DNA of 64,000 bases. Origin: Carettochelys insculpta. Taxonomy: Eukaryota > Chordata > Testudines > Carettochelyidae. Numbering within the stretch: the stretch's first letter is position 1; every line of letters starts with the position of its first letter. Shown piece after piece: positions 35,001 through 47,937 of this stretch. Location: contig NC_134138.1 in assembly GCF_033958435.1 (NCBI RefSeq), positions 183,638,798 to 183,702,797 on the forward strand. The letters are read 5' to 3'. The position numbers and the translations under genes were made by a program. The notes under the pieces are model-generated. The model saw only the letters and a list, made by a program, of their open reading frames with translations. It ran no database searches and was not told the DNA's origin.

Positions 35001-35411
35001 ATTAAAAGATAAACAGCAAAACCAAAATGGATTTGTCTCTAAAATGAAAAAAAACCCTTTTGAACAGATAGAAAAACAAAGTAGGCTATAAAGTTTGGAC
35101 TATATTTATCTTCTGAACACACCAATTACATATCTGCAACACAGCACAGCTAAACAGAATGACCTCTCTGGATTCCTTGTTTGACCCCCGTGCTGCAAAA
35201 ATTTATGCAAATACTCAACTATGAGAACAAGAGTAGTCCCTTGGAAATCAAACTACATGGGAGTTTATATATCTATATATGATTTGCTGGGTTGGAGCCC
35301 TCTTAGCTTTTAAAACTCCTTTCAAAAATTATTTAAACTCGTCACAATTGAAGTTTTGCTGTTTTAAGACTATGGACTTCAACAACATCTCATTATTCTA
35401 GTAACTTTACT
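35001..35411. other. unassigned AT-rich sequence
   Basis: No feature recognised. Confidence 0.45.
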
Positions 35412-35702
35412 ACAGGTTGAACCACTCTAGTCCAGCACTCTCTCATTCAGCAATATTCACGGTTGGGCATGATTTTAGTTATCTAGACAACCACTTATCA
35501 TGGGTGTGGCCAAGTTTCACATGCTCCCATAAAGTTTGTTTCCAGCCACCAGTCCTGGCTCTCAGTGTTCTGTGATGTTCTTTAGCTCTAATTTACCCCA
35601 TATATCTTCTAAGAGCCCAGCAAGCAGCGGAAGTGTTGGCAAATTCTCTGGTTTGGCACCAGTCATGTCCAGAGTGTGCTGGACTAGACAGCTTCAACCT
35701 GT
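35412..35702. mobile_element. short DNA transposon with ACAGGTTGAACC ends
   Basis: The left end ACAGGTTGAACCACTCTAGT and the right end, inverted, ACAGGTTGAAGCTGTCTAGT form an inverted repeat of 27 bases with about three or four mismatches, ending in CCAGCAC. The element is 291 bases with no coding sequence. It shares end motifs with 21257-22123. The target duplication is unclear. Confidence 0.8.
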
Positions 35703-36429
35703 TTTAACAAAATAAGCCCCAGACAACGTATTCTTTCAACCTGTATAGAAGACCCATATTTAAGAAAACACCAAAGCATGTGCCTATGTCCATCCCTGAT
35801 GATTTCAATGGGACTTGAGCACAAATTTAAAGTTGAGCAAGAATTTGTATCTCCTGATTAGGGACACTTTACTTTCTTGAATCAGGCCAGAAGTACTCCC
35901 ATTTTAAAAAATAATTTTCCAATTGGCAATTCAACCTTCTTTATACTATAGCAGTATTCATTATTTTAGATTATTTGGTACTGGAACATACTCAGTTCAG
36001 ACTGTATGCACACACACACACTATATTTACATGTCAGACCTGGGTTATCAGTGAAAAAGCACAGAAATTAATCTTCTGCATTCAAAGATGTTAATAAACG
36101 GAATACAAGTTTCTCAATTACTAATTTTCAGGACCACAGAGGCCAAAAAGGAAATACAGGCATCCAACAAATATCTTTTCAGCTCTTGGGAACACATATT
36201 CACCAAGGAAAATGTGATGAAAAATGTTGAAACATACAGGTGCACAAATTAATTCAGATGGACAGAAAAAGCATATGCATGCAGTGATCTCCGTCAGTGA
36301 TGGACTTCCATTTCTTTTAGGCTCCAATAGTGTGTTACTTTCCTTACATATGTAATTTATTTGGGGGAGCATGCATAAACGTTGGCAGGATCAGAGCCTC
36401 ACAGGGCACACACTGGGCTTGAAATTACA
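35703..36429. other. unassigned AT-rich sequence
   Basis: A short (CA)n run is at 36008-36021. Nothing else recognised. Confidence 0.45.
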
Positions 36430-37002
36430 TCTTCACCAGAGCTATCCTATCCATAAGATGAGGTGGGGCAGCTGCCCCAGGCCCTGTGGTGGCCACTTCA
36501 GATGGCCCATGGAGCAGGGAGGATTACCAGGGGCCGGGTGCGAGGGGCAGGAGTAGCAGCAGTAGGGGGTCACTTACCCCCAGCCTCCTTCCCCATCCCC
36601 AGCAGTACTCACCATTCAGCCCAAGTGGCAGCCTGCTGCACATTGTTTTGTCACGCCCTCCCAGGCTGCTGAGCCCCACTTCTCTGCGGGCAGCTAGGAG
36701 GCTTCTGCTCCCAGAAGCCCATGGAAAAGCATAACTCAGCAGACCTGAAACTACTTAGTGAGTGTGGGGGTTGGGAAGGAACAGGGAGACCGGTGAAAGG
36801 AGACCCCTGTGCCTGCTGCTGCTGTCCATCACCCAACCCCTGCCCAGTGTAACCCCCCAATCAGCCCGATTGTGGAGGAGGCAAGGGGTCAGGGTGGGGG
36901 CAGAGTGGGGAAGAGGCAGGGCCTGTGGTGTGGGAGTGTTGCCTGGGGCACTGGGAGGGGGGTTGCCCCAAGCTGCCCCCAACTCAGGACGGCCCTGATA
37001 GT
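36430..37002. mobile_element. probable DNA transposon, G+C-rich, GGGCCGTCC-type end
   Basis: The right edge CAGGACGGCCCTGAT and the left AGAGCTATCCTATCC, TGGGGCAGCTGCCCC resemble imperfect inverted ends. The block is distinctly G+C-rich against AT-rich flanks. No protein is recognised and no target duplication seen, so limits are approximate. Confidence 0.4.
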
Positions 37003-40000
37003 TAGAGGCATTGGTAGTGCATTCATCATGAGTGGCACCTGAGCAGGATACAATTATTTCATGAAAAATGGCCTGATTTCGAGCAGGGGATCTATGTTAC
37101 CTTAGACCATTTCAGCCTGGCCTAATGATGAACATCCAGCAATACGCTATTTATTATTACTATACAACCATAGCTAACTAAAATGAAATTTGTGCTTGAA
37201 AATGAACATTTACTTTCAAAAATCATAAACCAACACCATAATGAAATATAACATTTTGTTGCCTTTTTAAGAAATTTTAAATAGTGGTCATTTCAGCACA
37301 AGACTCAATTTCTTATTACAGCATACTGAATATTTATTAACCATGCATACAAATAGCCAGTTTGCCTTACAACAGTAGTTTTCAACCTTGTTTTCATATG
37401 TGCACTCCTAAAAATATTCAAATGGATGTGTGTACACCTTTGGAAATCTTAAGACAGTTTGCGTGCCACCCCCAGGGCTCAATGGGGACTCTGCCTTACA
37501 ACAGAGTCGACCACCACTGCCTTAAAGGGTTGCAATCATTCCATGGCAAACTACACTTTTCAGAAGGCTATAATTCAGATCATAAAAGCCCTACTCCCGG
37601 CTGAAACTTGGCCTTCAAAATTTTCAGCTCAAAAGCATTTTGTGTGTTTAATTTGGTTTTAATTAGTCTTTCTAAGTTACAAAGAGTAAACAAAAATGGG
37701 CTGTGGTTTTATTTTTTGTGCTCTTGCAACTCAAAAATAGCTTTGATTTTTTTATCCTGCCCTCCCCCCTTGTTTAATTTTTTTTAAAGGATGAACAAAA
37801 ATTAAATTAAGAAACATGCAGTAAAATAAAGCAGTCCTTACTGTGGACACTTCGTGCTGTTTACTCCCCGTGCAATCTCAGTGATGATAGACGAGTTGTA
37901 CAGTATGTACGTTAGCGTGAAATATGTACTAAAAGCCTTTGTGGACTAAAATGCTTCAGCCATAATGAAATTTGGATGTAGAAACACTGTTGACCATCGA
38001 TAGCAACTATTTTCCCCATAAGTTTCTAACACACATTACTGTGTACATTTACAATATATTAAATGAGCCTTCTGCCCTGTGTAGCACCTTGACTCTGCCA
38101 TCTCAATTATACCAATCAATGAACACAGAGGCATTAGCATCTCCTTGGGTTAGCCCATCAGTCTGTGAGGCAATATCTTCAAGGGTAAGAGAGGTATGTT
38201 TTTACCTCAGAATAACTAACGTGCATCAGCTATTGCACTGTAAAATTTTCATGGAGACAAATCACTGTCTTTTCACTGAAAGACAAACTACACAAGGTCG
38301 ACCATGGGTAAGGGTTAACTGACCTTGCTTCATTGCCTGGTGGTAAGCACAAGTGCCTTGTGTGATGGGGTGCGGCCACAGAAGGCCCTGTGGACATTCC
38401 CCAGTGCACTGATCATGCCACTAATACCCACCTTCTTGCTCTCTGGGACTCCCCAACCACCATGTCCTGCTGGACTAAAGCCTCTGGTTTCCCCTAGCCA
38501 AGGCACAGAGTTGGGGTTACCACCCCGCTGCAGAGCAATGCAGATACTGATTAAGCACAGCCCTCGGTGGATGTACTTCTAGGGCACAAAGAATCAAAAA
38601 CCCAAATAAATTTGTCTCTCTCTTTGAGCAAAAAAATTGCACAGGGAGGGCTCCTTAGAGGGACTTTTATCAATGAAAGGAATATATGCGCAGTGGTAGC
38701 CCTTCCCAGGTAATAACAATTTCCATTGGGCTTGAATGCAAACAAAAGAGTTTTTATTAAGTAAAACAGTAGGATTTAAGTGGCTATACATAAGAACATC
38801 AGATGAAAGTGAGTTCCAAATCAAATTAAAGAGAAAACACAGAGCAGTCTTTGTTCCCCTAAAATCTAGTTACTTATGAGTCCTTACCCTCAACAGCAGC
38901 CTTTATATCAAGTGAAATCTTCAGGTCAGAAATTATCTTATCCTGACCTAGATCTCCCGCAAAGTTCTCTGTATTTCTTAGGTTGTATCAGGCAATTTCC
39001 AAGGCAGGCTGAAGACAAAGATTGAGCAGGGTGAACTCAAAGAGTCTGAAAGATTCCTTTTGCTTAAACAGGCTTCCCCCTTCCTCATGGGAAAAAAAAC
39101 TGAATTCCCAAAATGGAGGCCTGTTGCAGCTGGCATGGTCATTAGGTAAGCATTAGGAAAGTTTCAACAACAGTGATAAACTTAAATATTAAATTCAGTC
39201 CTATGCAGAGAGATGTATATAAAAGGGTATTGTCAGAGCTTTCATAACAAATTCACAAAATCTGGTTGTATACCATCTTGTGTTTTGCATTTATACAGAA
39301 CTCAATCATACATTTCTTGGCAGAAATCCAGGTGAAATTAGAGTTTTACCTATGTAAGGAGAGCAGGATCAGGCCCACAGATTGTTCTACCTTTAGAATA
39401 ACAAACATCAGCCTATGAATCACCTCTTTATTTTGTTAAGGAAACAGGCAGCCCCCTGCACTACACGAACGATCATTTCCTTCTCCAGAGAAATTTTTGT
39501 GAATGGCGTCCTAACACAAAATTATTAGATTTCAATTTCTCCTTTTAGTTTTACTTTTGGAGTTAATGCAACTTGTGCAAGTACCTATTTCCAGACAGAT
39601 CTATCCAAATGAATATGTTTTGAATTTCCACACATTAGTAGAACTAGTCTGGCTATACACAACACTTTTGATGCCATACCATTTAACCTCTTCTTCAAAA
39701 ACAATGTTGTTTTCTGCTAAGCTATACATTGGCAGCATTTACAGCCAACTAAGCCGCCCCATGCAAGAATAAATTAGGGTTAGCAACATGGCTATTAGCT
39801 CGTGCAAAGAAATTAAAAGAGATCTGACAAATATTTGATATTATTATTATTGATAATCACTAGTTGGAGAGGAGCACTAATGCCATACAAAAGTAAATAT
39901 ATCCTGCTTGCTTATGCTGTATAATACTTTGCTCTTGTGGTTTATTAAAACCACCACACTTATAGTCATGTAGATCCTATTAGCCTACCTTTCTCTCAAA

Positions 40001-42004
40001 TGTATTTTTCTCTACATACATAAATATTAATAATTTATAGTTATCAAGCCAGTCAAAACCAAAAGGGAGGGCCCACAGAGTTCCTAATGAAAATTAAATC
40101 AGATAAACTTGCTGATCAAGACTTTATTTCCATGCAGGTCCTGACAACCTAGACCAGAGCAGCATAAAGAAACAAAAGGGAACAAGAAAGTAGGTTTATT
40201 CACCCTTCCTGAAGAGACATCTTGACACCTTTCGGGTCTCCCCAGTCAGTATGAAAGCTGATGGTTATATATCCCACCCTATTTTCCCATCAGTCTTGTC
40301 CCAGCCCAGAACTACTGTTATGCCAGCTAGGATGGACTAAACATACCAACAATCTCTGTTCTCCTGGTTCTCAGGGAGAAACTGAGCCAGGGAACTCACT
40401 GACCCAGACTTTCCCCTCATTATGGAGGGGAACGAATAGTTCCAGCCCACACAGAACTCTGGTCTCTTGTCACAAAGAACAGTCAGCAGCACAGATGTTC
40501 CCCAATCCACACACCTGAGACCACTTGCTTTGTTTCAGTCAGAGCACCAGATGGCTCAGATGCCTTGTCCTTTAAAAGGACAGTGCTCACAGGAGAGTTT
40601 CCCCTGAAGCAGCAGATACACCTGTTACAAATATGTAAACATCTACATCCCTCTATTTATCTGGCTTATAGTGAACACCCATGTTACAAGCAGAAAACTA
40701 ACAATGACTCAATCTGAAATATAACAAGGAATTACATTACACAGAGCAGGAGAAAGTTTCTACCAATTCTCTTCATTTTTACTTTCGATGCACAAACAGC
40801 TAGCAATTTTAAAATGCTTTTTTTAATAAATAATGTGCTTCAAGTTGTCATTGTTCAATACCTTTTTAAAGAAAATATACCAAACTCTGATAAAGTGTCT
40901 ATTTTATAAAATCATAACACTTGACTAGAATCATAAAGAGGTTTCCTGTCAAGTAATATTTGTAGCCTTAGTTCTGCAGCCCACCCAGAAACTTGGGAGA
41001 ATAACATTTTGGTCCTGTCCAAGCAAATATACATATTTTAAAGAAATGGTTATAACTAATATTCATACTACTTTTTCTACTCGTCATTCACACAGTTAAG
41101 TGTATTTTCCATTTTTGCATCCTTTAGTCTTTGACAAAATGAATCATGATGTCATAAGTGAAATGACTGATGTAATGACAGCTCTCTCTTACCCAGACGT
41201 GATATAGTAAACTCGACCATTTTCCCTTCATTTGCTCCTTCCTGTACACCTGGGTCATACTCCCTTCGTTAACAGAGAAAAAACTACTAGAACTGCTGAC
41301 TTATAAATTCTTCCTATCCAATAAACAGAAGAGAAAGTGCCAAGTCCTTCAATCTGATGACCTCTCCAGGGGTCAACTAAGAAGATGGATAAACTCACTT
41401 CCACTCTAAAATATTTCTTCCTTTTTACTTCACAATTAAAAAAAACCAAAAAAAAACATTTTTTTCTCTTTATAGCTCCAGAGATTACAGCTGCAGTCTT
41501 AGCATGACAAAAAAAACCCTTTTCATAAGGCCAATATTCAAGACTCCCTCTTTTTAGATCTGTTTTATGTAGCTTCTACCAACTCCTTCAATATATCCTG
41601 GAGACAAATTACAGACTAGCGGTTACTATGTTTTTCATTTACATCAAATTACTCTGTATTATCTGCCTTCTAGGATTCCAATGGCCAAAGTAAAAGCATC
41701 CATAGAAGACACATCAATGCAATTTCCTATTACAGGGCGTATACATCATGGTGGGAGTCATCAAGCAATCAGCCACCAGTTTGAAAAAACCCCTCCATCT
41801 CAGCCTAATGGGAATGTGGGAAAGGATCTGTTTATTGCCTCTAGATCCAGAAGTCCACAGCCAGAAACAAATGTCACGTTACAAGCATACTGTTCAGTAC
41901 CTTAAGGGGTTGAACAGTCATTACACATAATTCAAGTTGTTGCTCTGTGGAGCAACACAGGTCCTTCAGGCAAGTGATGAGCCTTCCATGGCAATAACAG
42001 TATT
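37003..42004. other. long unassigned AT-rich region
   Basis: No exon or RNA gene was found. Two hints only: CAGTAGTTTTCAACCTTG at 37374 looks like a decayed hAT end (opposite end perhaps near 37525), and TGTGATGGGGTGCGG at 38361 starts like the two LTRs in this window, but no matching CATCACA end follows. Confidence 0.45.
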
Positions 42005-42012
42005 GCTAAAAC

Positions 42013-42705
42013 TAGGGTGACCACACTGCCCTATGGCAAATATGGGACACTCACATCAGGAGATGCTCTCCAATGCTCTCAGCAACGCAGGCTGCTGCCC
42101 CACAGTGAGGCACTGGAGATGGGGGTTCTGCAGCCTCTCGATGAGGGGGAATGGAGGATGGGGGCTCGGCAACCTCTTGGCGAGGAGGGGAGGAGAGCAG
42201 TGCTGAGAATAGGGGCTTCACAGCCTCCCGACAGGGGGGTCATGGAACAGGGCAGTCATCCCCGCAGAGGAGCTTCCCTGCAGCAGGAGCTGCCTCACTG
42301 AGGCATGGGGTGGCAGGGAACAAGCCAGCTGCCCCATGGCAGAGCTTGCTGGCTGGGGGAGGTGACACCATGGGAATGGGGCAGCTTCCCCATGGAGGAG
42401 CTCCCCTGCAGCAGGAGCTGCTGCCCCAAGGCACAGGGCACCAAGTAACAGGACAGGCTCCCCACAGAGCTACTCCCTGGCAGTGGGGGTGCTGCTCCGA
42501 GGCACAGAGTGCAGGGAACAGGGCAGCTGCCCTGCAGTGGGGCTCTCTGGCAGCAGAGGCTGCTGCCCTGAGACACTGGGTGCCAGGGAAGAGAGCCCCA
42601 GAAATTATGGGACAATTTGTCCATTTACTTAAAAAAGTTGGGAAGCCTGTGGGAAAGTTTAAATAAGGGACTGTCCCGGGGAAAATGAAATGGATGGTCA
42701 CCCTA
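42013..42705. mobile_element. hAT-like MITE (TAGGGTGACCA ends) with an internal minisatellite
   Basis: The left end TAGGGTGACCA and the right end TGGTCACCCTA are perfect 11-base inverted copies. The flanks GCTAAAAC (42005-42012) and CCTAAAAC (42706-42713) form an 8-bp duplication with one mismatch. The middle is an imperfect array of about 70-bp units. Open frames across it are repeat artefacts. Confidence 0.85.
42270..42600 (+). repeat. about 70-bp minisatellite inside the MITE
   Basis: Units begin near 42407 (TGCAGCAGGAGCTGCTGCC), 42479 (GGCAGTGGGGGTGCTGCTCC) and 42549 (GGCAGCAGAGGCTGCTGCC), at spacings of 72 and 70 bases, each followed by a GAGGCAC-type phrase and GGGAACAGGGCAGCT. Earlier, more diverged units reach back to about 42275. 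Confidence 0.75.
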
Positions 42706-42713
42706 CCTAAAAC

Positions 42714-44570
42714 ACTAGGACACACTGTAAAACACTCTCTTGGTATTCAGAGAGATTGTGTATGTGGATCATAACTGATTAGTCAAGGAAATCTGGGGAG
42801 AACAGTTAAATTAAACTTTCCTATATGAACACTTTACACTGTACACAACATTTTAAATAATGCCTCTTCTACGGAGACAACAAGAGCAAAAAAAAAGATG
42901 TTTGAATCATATTAGTTCAATCAAATTAGCTTAACACAATTGAAAACTCTGTCAAAGCACAGACTAACCCATATGAAGCCATAGAAATACACCCTTTTTG
43001 CTGGTTGGAACAGCACGCAGTAGTCTATGTCTATACCAAGACCTTTGTTTACAAAATAAGGTCAGTGGACAGAATGACACTTTAATGGAACTACCAGGTT
43101 CATATCTGTTCCTGGTCTGATTTATCTAATAAAAGCTAACTGGACTAAGCTAAAACAATTAAAAACACACCCTCTTCACAGATCAAGATCAGGACTTAGG
43201 TTTCCAAGCTAGTTAAACATTGATGGAGATGTCATTTTTAACAATTGTCCCCACTTTTCCAACTTTGCCCTCCACTTACATGTTCACTTTTTGCCCCTAT
43301 AGGTCCTCAGCCAGCAAGCAATAGCCAGTCCACCACTGCAAATTCTGGTTTAGCAAATTGCCAGTGGTGTATTGGATCAGCTTGCAGAGTATTGCCACTC
43401 AAAAGGACAGGTTCACAAAAGAATTAACAGTAAAATTATCTAAAAACTCTAATTCTAATCATCATTGTAACTCCTAACCAGCAATATTTGAAAAAGACAA
43501 CTGTAAAGGGTGGAATGTGTATCTAAAGTAATATAAGCCTAAAAATGCAGAAGGGGAAAAATATTTTTATATACAGACACATCATATGTATATAGGAAAC
43601 ATATATAGTGTGTAGGAAGGTTCTTTGTATTACAGAAGAAAAATACATGTCATATGAAGCAAAATGATTACAGTATGTACTGTTCCTGTAAATCAAATTA
43701 GCAAATTTAACATGATATGTTACCAGGAAATTTACAGTACTCCTACCCCAGGATTGCTGTCACATAACATAAAACTGTGATTTATCAAATACATCAGACC
43801 AACATGACTGAAATCATAACATCGCTTTCTTCAAATTGGGTCCATGTTCTTATGAATAATTTACCCTTTATGTGCATAACATGAACAACAAATTTTGTGA
43901 CTCACACAAAAGTGCACTTACAAAGGTTCGGAAAAAATACATTCTACAGAATATTATAAAAAAAACCAGATCCATTAAGGAAATAGAATCTGAGTGCAAG
44001 TTAAACTTGTTTAATAGGTTTTGACTGTTCTATAAAAACAGTCACTATGGTCCTGATGCAGCAAGGTAATTAAGCATGTGCTTAAAGGCCTTGATCAACT
44101 GAGACCTATAATTGCCTAAAGCTGTTTTTGGCAATTCAGCTGCAAACAGAAAAGCAGTTTTTGCCAATGAAAACGTACTATCACAGCAGAAGTTACCTTG
44201 ACTCCATTCTTTTGTGTTTCTTGTTCAAGTTCTGTAGGGTTTTATTTATGCTCAAGCTTCTGTAGAGCTGCTGGTTTTATTTGAGGACTTTATATAGAGT
44301 AAGAGGGAACAAAAAGAGACCTATGGAAATAATATACATTTTTGGTATATTTTCTATTTTTTCTTTTTAGTTTCTACAAAAAACCTGCTGGAGTCACTGA
44401 GCATATTAGTTTTTGCCATGATTTCACAGATGCAGTACAAGAAATAAAAGAACGGAAGAGAAAAAAAATGTTGATTCCTAAGGGGGTTTTCAAGGCAGTC
44501 AATCTATATCAAGTGACACCTGTGGGATTATGTCCTTGGGTTTGATCAAACTCCTAACCTGGCAAGAGTC
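42714..44570. other. unassigned AT-rich sequence
   Basis: No feature recognised. Confidence 0.45.
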
Positions 44571-44573
44571 TCA

Positions 44574-44849
44574 GGCTATGTCTACATTAGGCAAACTCAG
44601 TAAACTACAATTGGGGAGCGAGAATCAATTTATCTGTGCTCAGCTAACTTGGATGTCCCTTCTGGGCAGGTTGACAGGAGAATTTCTCCTGTCAACCTCC
44701 CTTACTGCTTGAATCTCACGAGGGAGTACAGGGATCAACTGCAACCCCTGAGAGGTTGATTTTTATGCATCCCTACTTGATGCACAAAATGGAAGCCCAG
44801 AACACTGACCCTGAATGGGTCGCTCTTCTGGGGTAGTGTACACATAGCC
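44574..44849 (+). mobile_element. Harbinger-type MITE, 276 bp
   Basis: It begins GGCTATGTCTACATTAG and ends TAGTGTACACATAGCC, flanked by TCA on both sides (44571-44573 and 44850-44852), the 3-bp duplication of this superfamily. A short hairpin, GGTTGACAGGAGAA...TTCTCCTGTCAACC, spans 44669-44699. The fragment at 1454-1707 is the same family in the opposite orientation. Confidence 0.85.
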
Positions 44850-44852
44850 TCA

Positions 44853-47598
44853 GTGGGTTCAGTAGGAGATGAATTGGGCCCGTAGGCCTCCCAATCAATT
44901 AGCATCTTTCTTGCCTTGAGAAAATGTACATTCAGAGATCACTTTCTAAAGTTTAATTTTTAATGGCTCCTAAAAGTAGTAAGAAGAAGAAGTTAAAGCA
45001 AATAAATCTTATTGCCTGGTCTGTCCAAGATCTCACTAGACAAATGGGAGGCTATTCCCCAGCTACTGTTGGGACAATTCTCATGAAGACAATAATCGCA
45101 GTAACAGGAGAGACTCTCCAAGGTAGAGCCCGTCACCCCATATGGGCTGTGGACAAACAAGAATTGCCAAGACAATCTATTGCTGGTAATCTATTATGTT
45201 AGTTATGGAGAAATGAAAAGGAAAGACATCATGGAACATGAAACTAATTAAAATACTTAGATAACAAACAAGAACTCATGAATCAAAACCACTTTGAGGA
45301 TTCTGAAGTGACATGATCTGGAAAAACACCTGAGGACAAACAGTCATGCTAGATCCACAGTTATATTAACCTCCCTTCCTGTTTGTATTCCCCCTGACAT
45401 GAGTTTTTAGAAAGGTAATTCTTACCAGTCATCCTGCCTAAGAAAAATATCCTTAGATGTCTAGGGAGTCACTGGATTCTCCACCATACTGCCTTTTCTC
45501 GGCACTTCAGTATAAAATCTAAGAGCAAAATGGTTATAGTCTAAATTCATCCAGAGGGCTTAACTGTTACTCATGGATATATTTGGCTCTATGTTAACCT
45601 ACACACAGTTTTACATGTCAGTTTCATTCTGCACTGTGCAGCCAAGATCCTTGAATAAGATAACTTTTCATGTATGGATTTACATGTGGAAAAAAAGACC
45701 CGAGTATTTTCGTTGCACTACACAGAAGGAAAGTCTACACCACTCATGCCTCACCTACACTGTGCACATTCCTAGCATGGATATAAATAGCAGTGAAGGT
45801 AGTGTGTTACTGTTCCAGTGGAAAAAGACATGCCTGAATCCCAAGAATATGTGACCCTGGGAGCCTTTTAACACCAATGGGGAGAGGGCCCACCATACCA
45901 TAATTTAAATCAAGCTTGACATATTCACTATCCCCAACACCCTCTTGTTACGTACTGAAGAGGTGTCATGTGAATTAAGGCATGTAAACTGGTGCCATAG
46001 TGGTCCTGAAGATCACTGTGTTGTGCATGTTTGGGTTGCATTCAAAGAGTTATATAGGTGAGCTGGAAATATGTTCTTATGAGGCAGTGCATAAAACCAG
46101 CCTGTTCTAGGCAAAAGATTTTCCTGACTGACCAGCTTGACTAAACGCAAAAGTACATTTACAAATAAGTTATACAAAGCAATTAAGCAAACAAACAGAG
46201 GAAGTGATCAGAAGACAGTTTGCACCTCCAGATGCCTTTCTGGCCCTTGAAGAAAAGCCAATGGACTTTGGTAATATAAGGGAAGCAAAATGATACTACG
46301 TTAGCCATCACTTACAAGACTAAAAAGGCCAGAGCTCCTGGAATCTGTGAAAGACAGATCCATACTGAAGTCTCTGGGATCCAACATGGGCAAGAAAATG
46401 CATGAAACAAAGAGCATAATCAGTTTAGCTTTAGACACCAGAATTCATGTTTCATTTAATTGTGTTTGTAACCATATCTGTCTCTTTTTTCTCTTGCTTG
46501 CATCACTTAAATCTCTGCTCCTTGTTAATAAATGGTTCTCATTGGAGGCAGGTAACAGTTTTTGAATGTGTCCATTGGCAGGGATTGGACACTGCAGGAA
46601 GATGTCTCTGTGAACTTGGGAAGTGAGGTTCACTGACATCTGCAAGACCACAGCTTTCAGACTGGCAGAATCTCAAATAGTTTGGAGGCAAGGCAGAGAG
46701 GCTGGAGTGTCAGGGATCTGACACAGCTCAGCAGCTGCAAAACTCTCACTTACTGCAGCACAGAGTGACATCCGTTTACAGTTCCGGGTGTCCTGACCAA
46801 AACATTTACACAGTTTCCTACACATCCACATAGTGTTTTCCCCATCTCTACTGCTACTCTTGGCAGTTCAGCATCCCACTGCCGGAGTCTTTTGCTGCAG
46901 GGAAAGACTCTGGCAGTTGGGTGGCAGCAGAGAAAGGTTCCACAAGTGGTGAAAAGTTCCAACAAAGCCCTCAGCCAGAGCTTTTCACAGTCACAAGCAA
47001 ACGTCCATCACCATGTGAGTACAAGCTGCTTTCCACAGTGGCATGGGGCTACAACTACCCAGCACACCACCTGGGTCATGAGCAGTGTAGATGAAGCTAA
47101 AGAATAAACAGACCAGTTTGTATCTAAAAGTGACAGTCTTGCTCACACAGTAATCATCAGCCATTGACTTCACTGACAACAGAACTGGGCACAAAAAAGA
47201 AGAAAGACCATGAAGGGCCTTGATCTGCCTGTAGAGGCAGGAAAGGATGGCTCCCACTGATTTCAAGTCAACAAGGGTCATTAGGATTTAAGGGAAGATT
47301 ACAAACCCCACCTATGAGCCCACCAAGAAGGATGGCAACACACACCCCTGAAGTAACAGGAAACTCCACTTCCAAAATTAATGCAATATGAAAAACATAC
47401 TACAGATCGCTCTGTTTTATCCCTAACAATGTGACCTCAGGTACACAAATATGTTATTACTGTAACTCAAATATGACTTCGTTGTGCTTAATCATCAAAC
47501 AGTATTACATTCTCATGAGAATATTCTGGCACTGCCAACTCACCTAGGTGTAGATATATAAGAAAGAATCAAATGTAAGGTTCAAATTTAATGGACAC
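44853..47598. other. unassigned AT-rich sequence
   Basis: No feature recognised. Confidence 0.45.
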
Positions 47599-47937
47599 GC
47601 AGGCCACATCTACGCTACAGCCATCTTTCGAAAGAACATCTTCTGGAACAAATTTTGCAGAAAATCATCTTTTCAAAAGTTCACGTCCATACACCAAAAG
47701 CTGATCGATCTTTCCATCTGCTCTTTCGAAAGAGTGCAGCCACACAGTCCTGGGCACTCTTTCACAGGAACGAACCAGGAAACACCGTGGATGGGGTTGT
47801 ATGGCTGGAAAGCACTTCCAGGAATGATGGCCATGCGTTCCCTTAAAGCGCCCCCTCCCTGCACACGCTACTGAGACCTGCCGAGCTGTTCACAGTGAAG
47901 CTGAGCCTGTGCCCAATTCTGACCCTTTTGAGAGCCA

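Noticed and set aside
42017..42666. Repetitive secreted or structural protein genes
   Set aside because: The open frames are translations of the minisatellite inside a MITE, in several frames and on both strands.
44342..44545. Host exon after a TTTCTTTTTAG acceptor-like site
   Set aside because: The 67-codon frame has no recognisable domain and no partner exon, so it is indistinguishable from chance.
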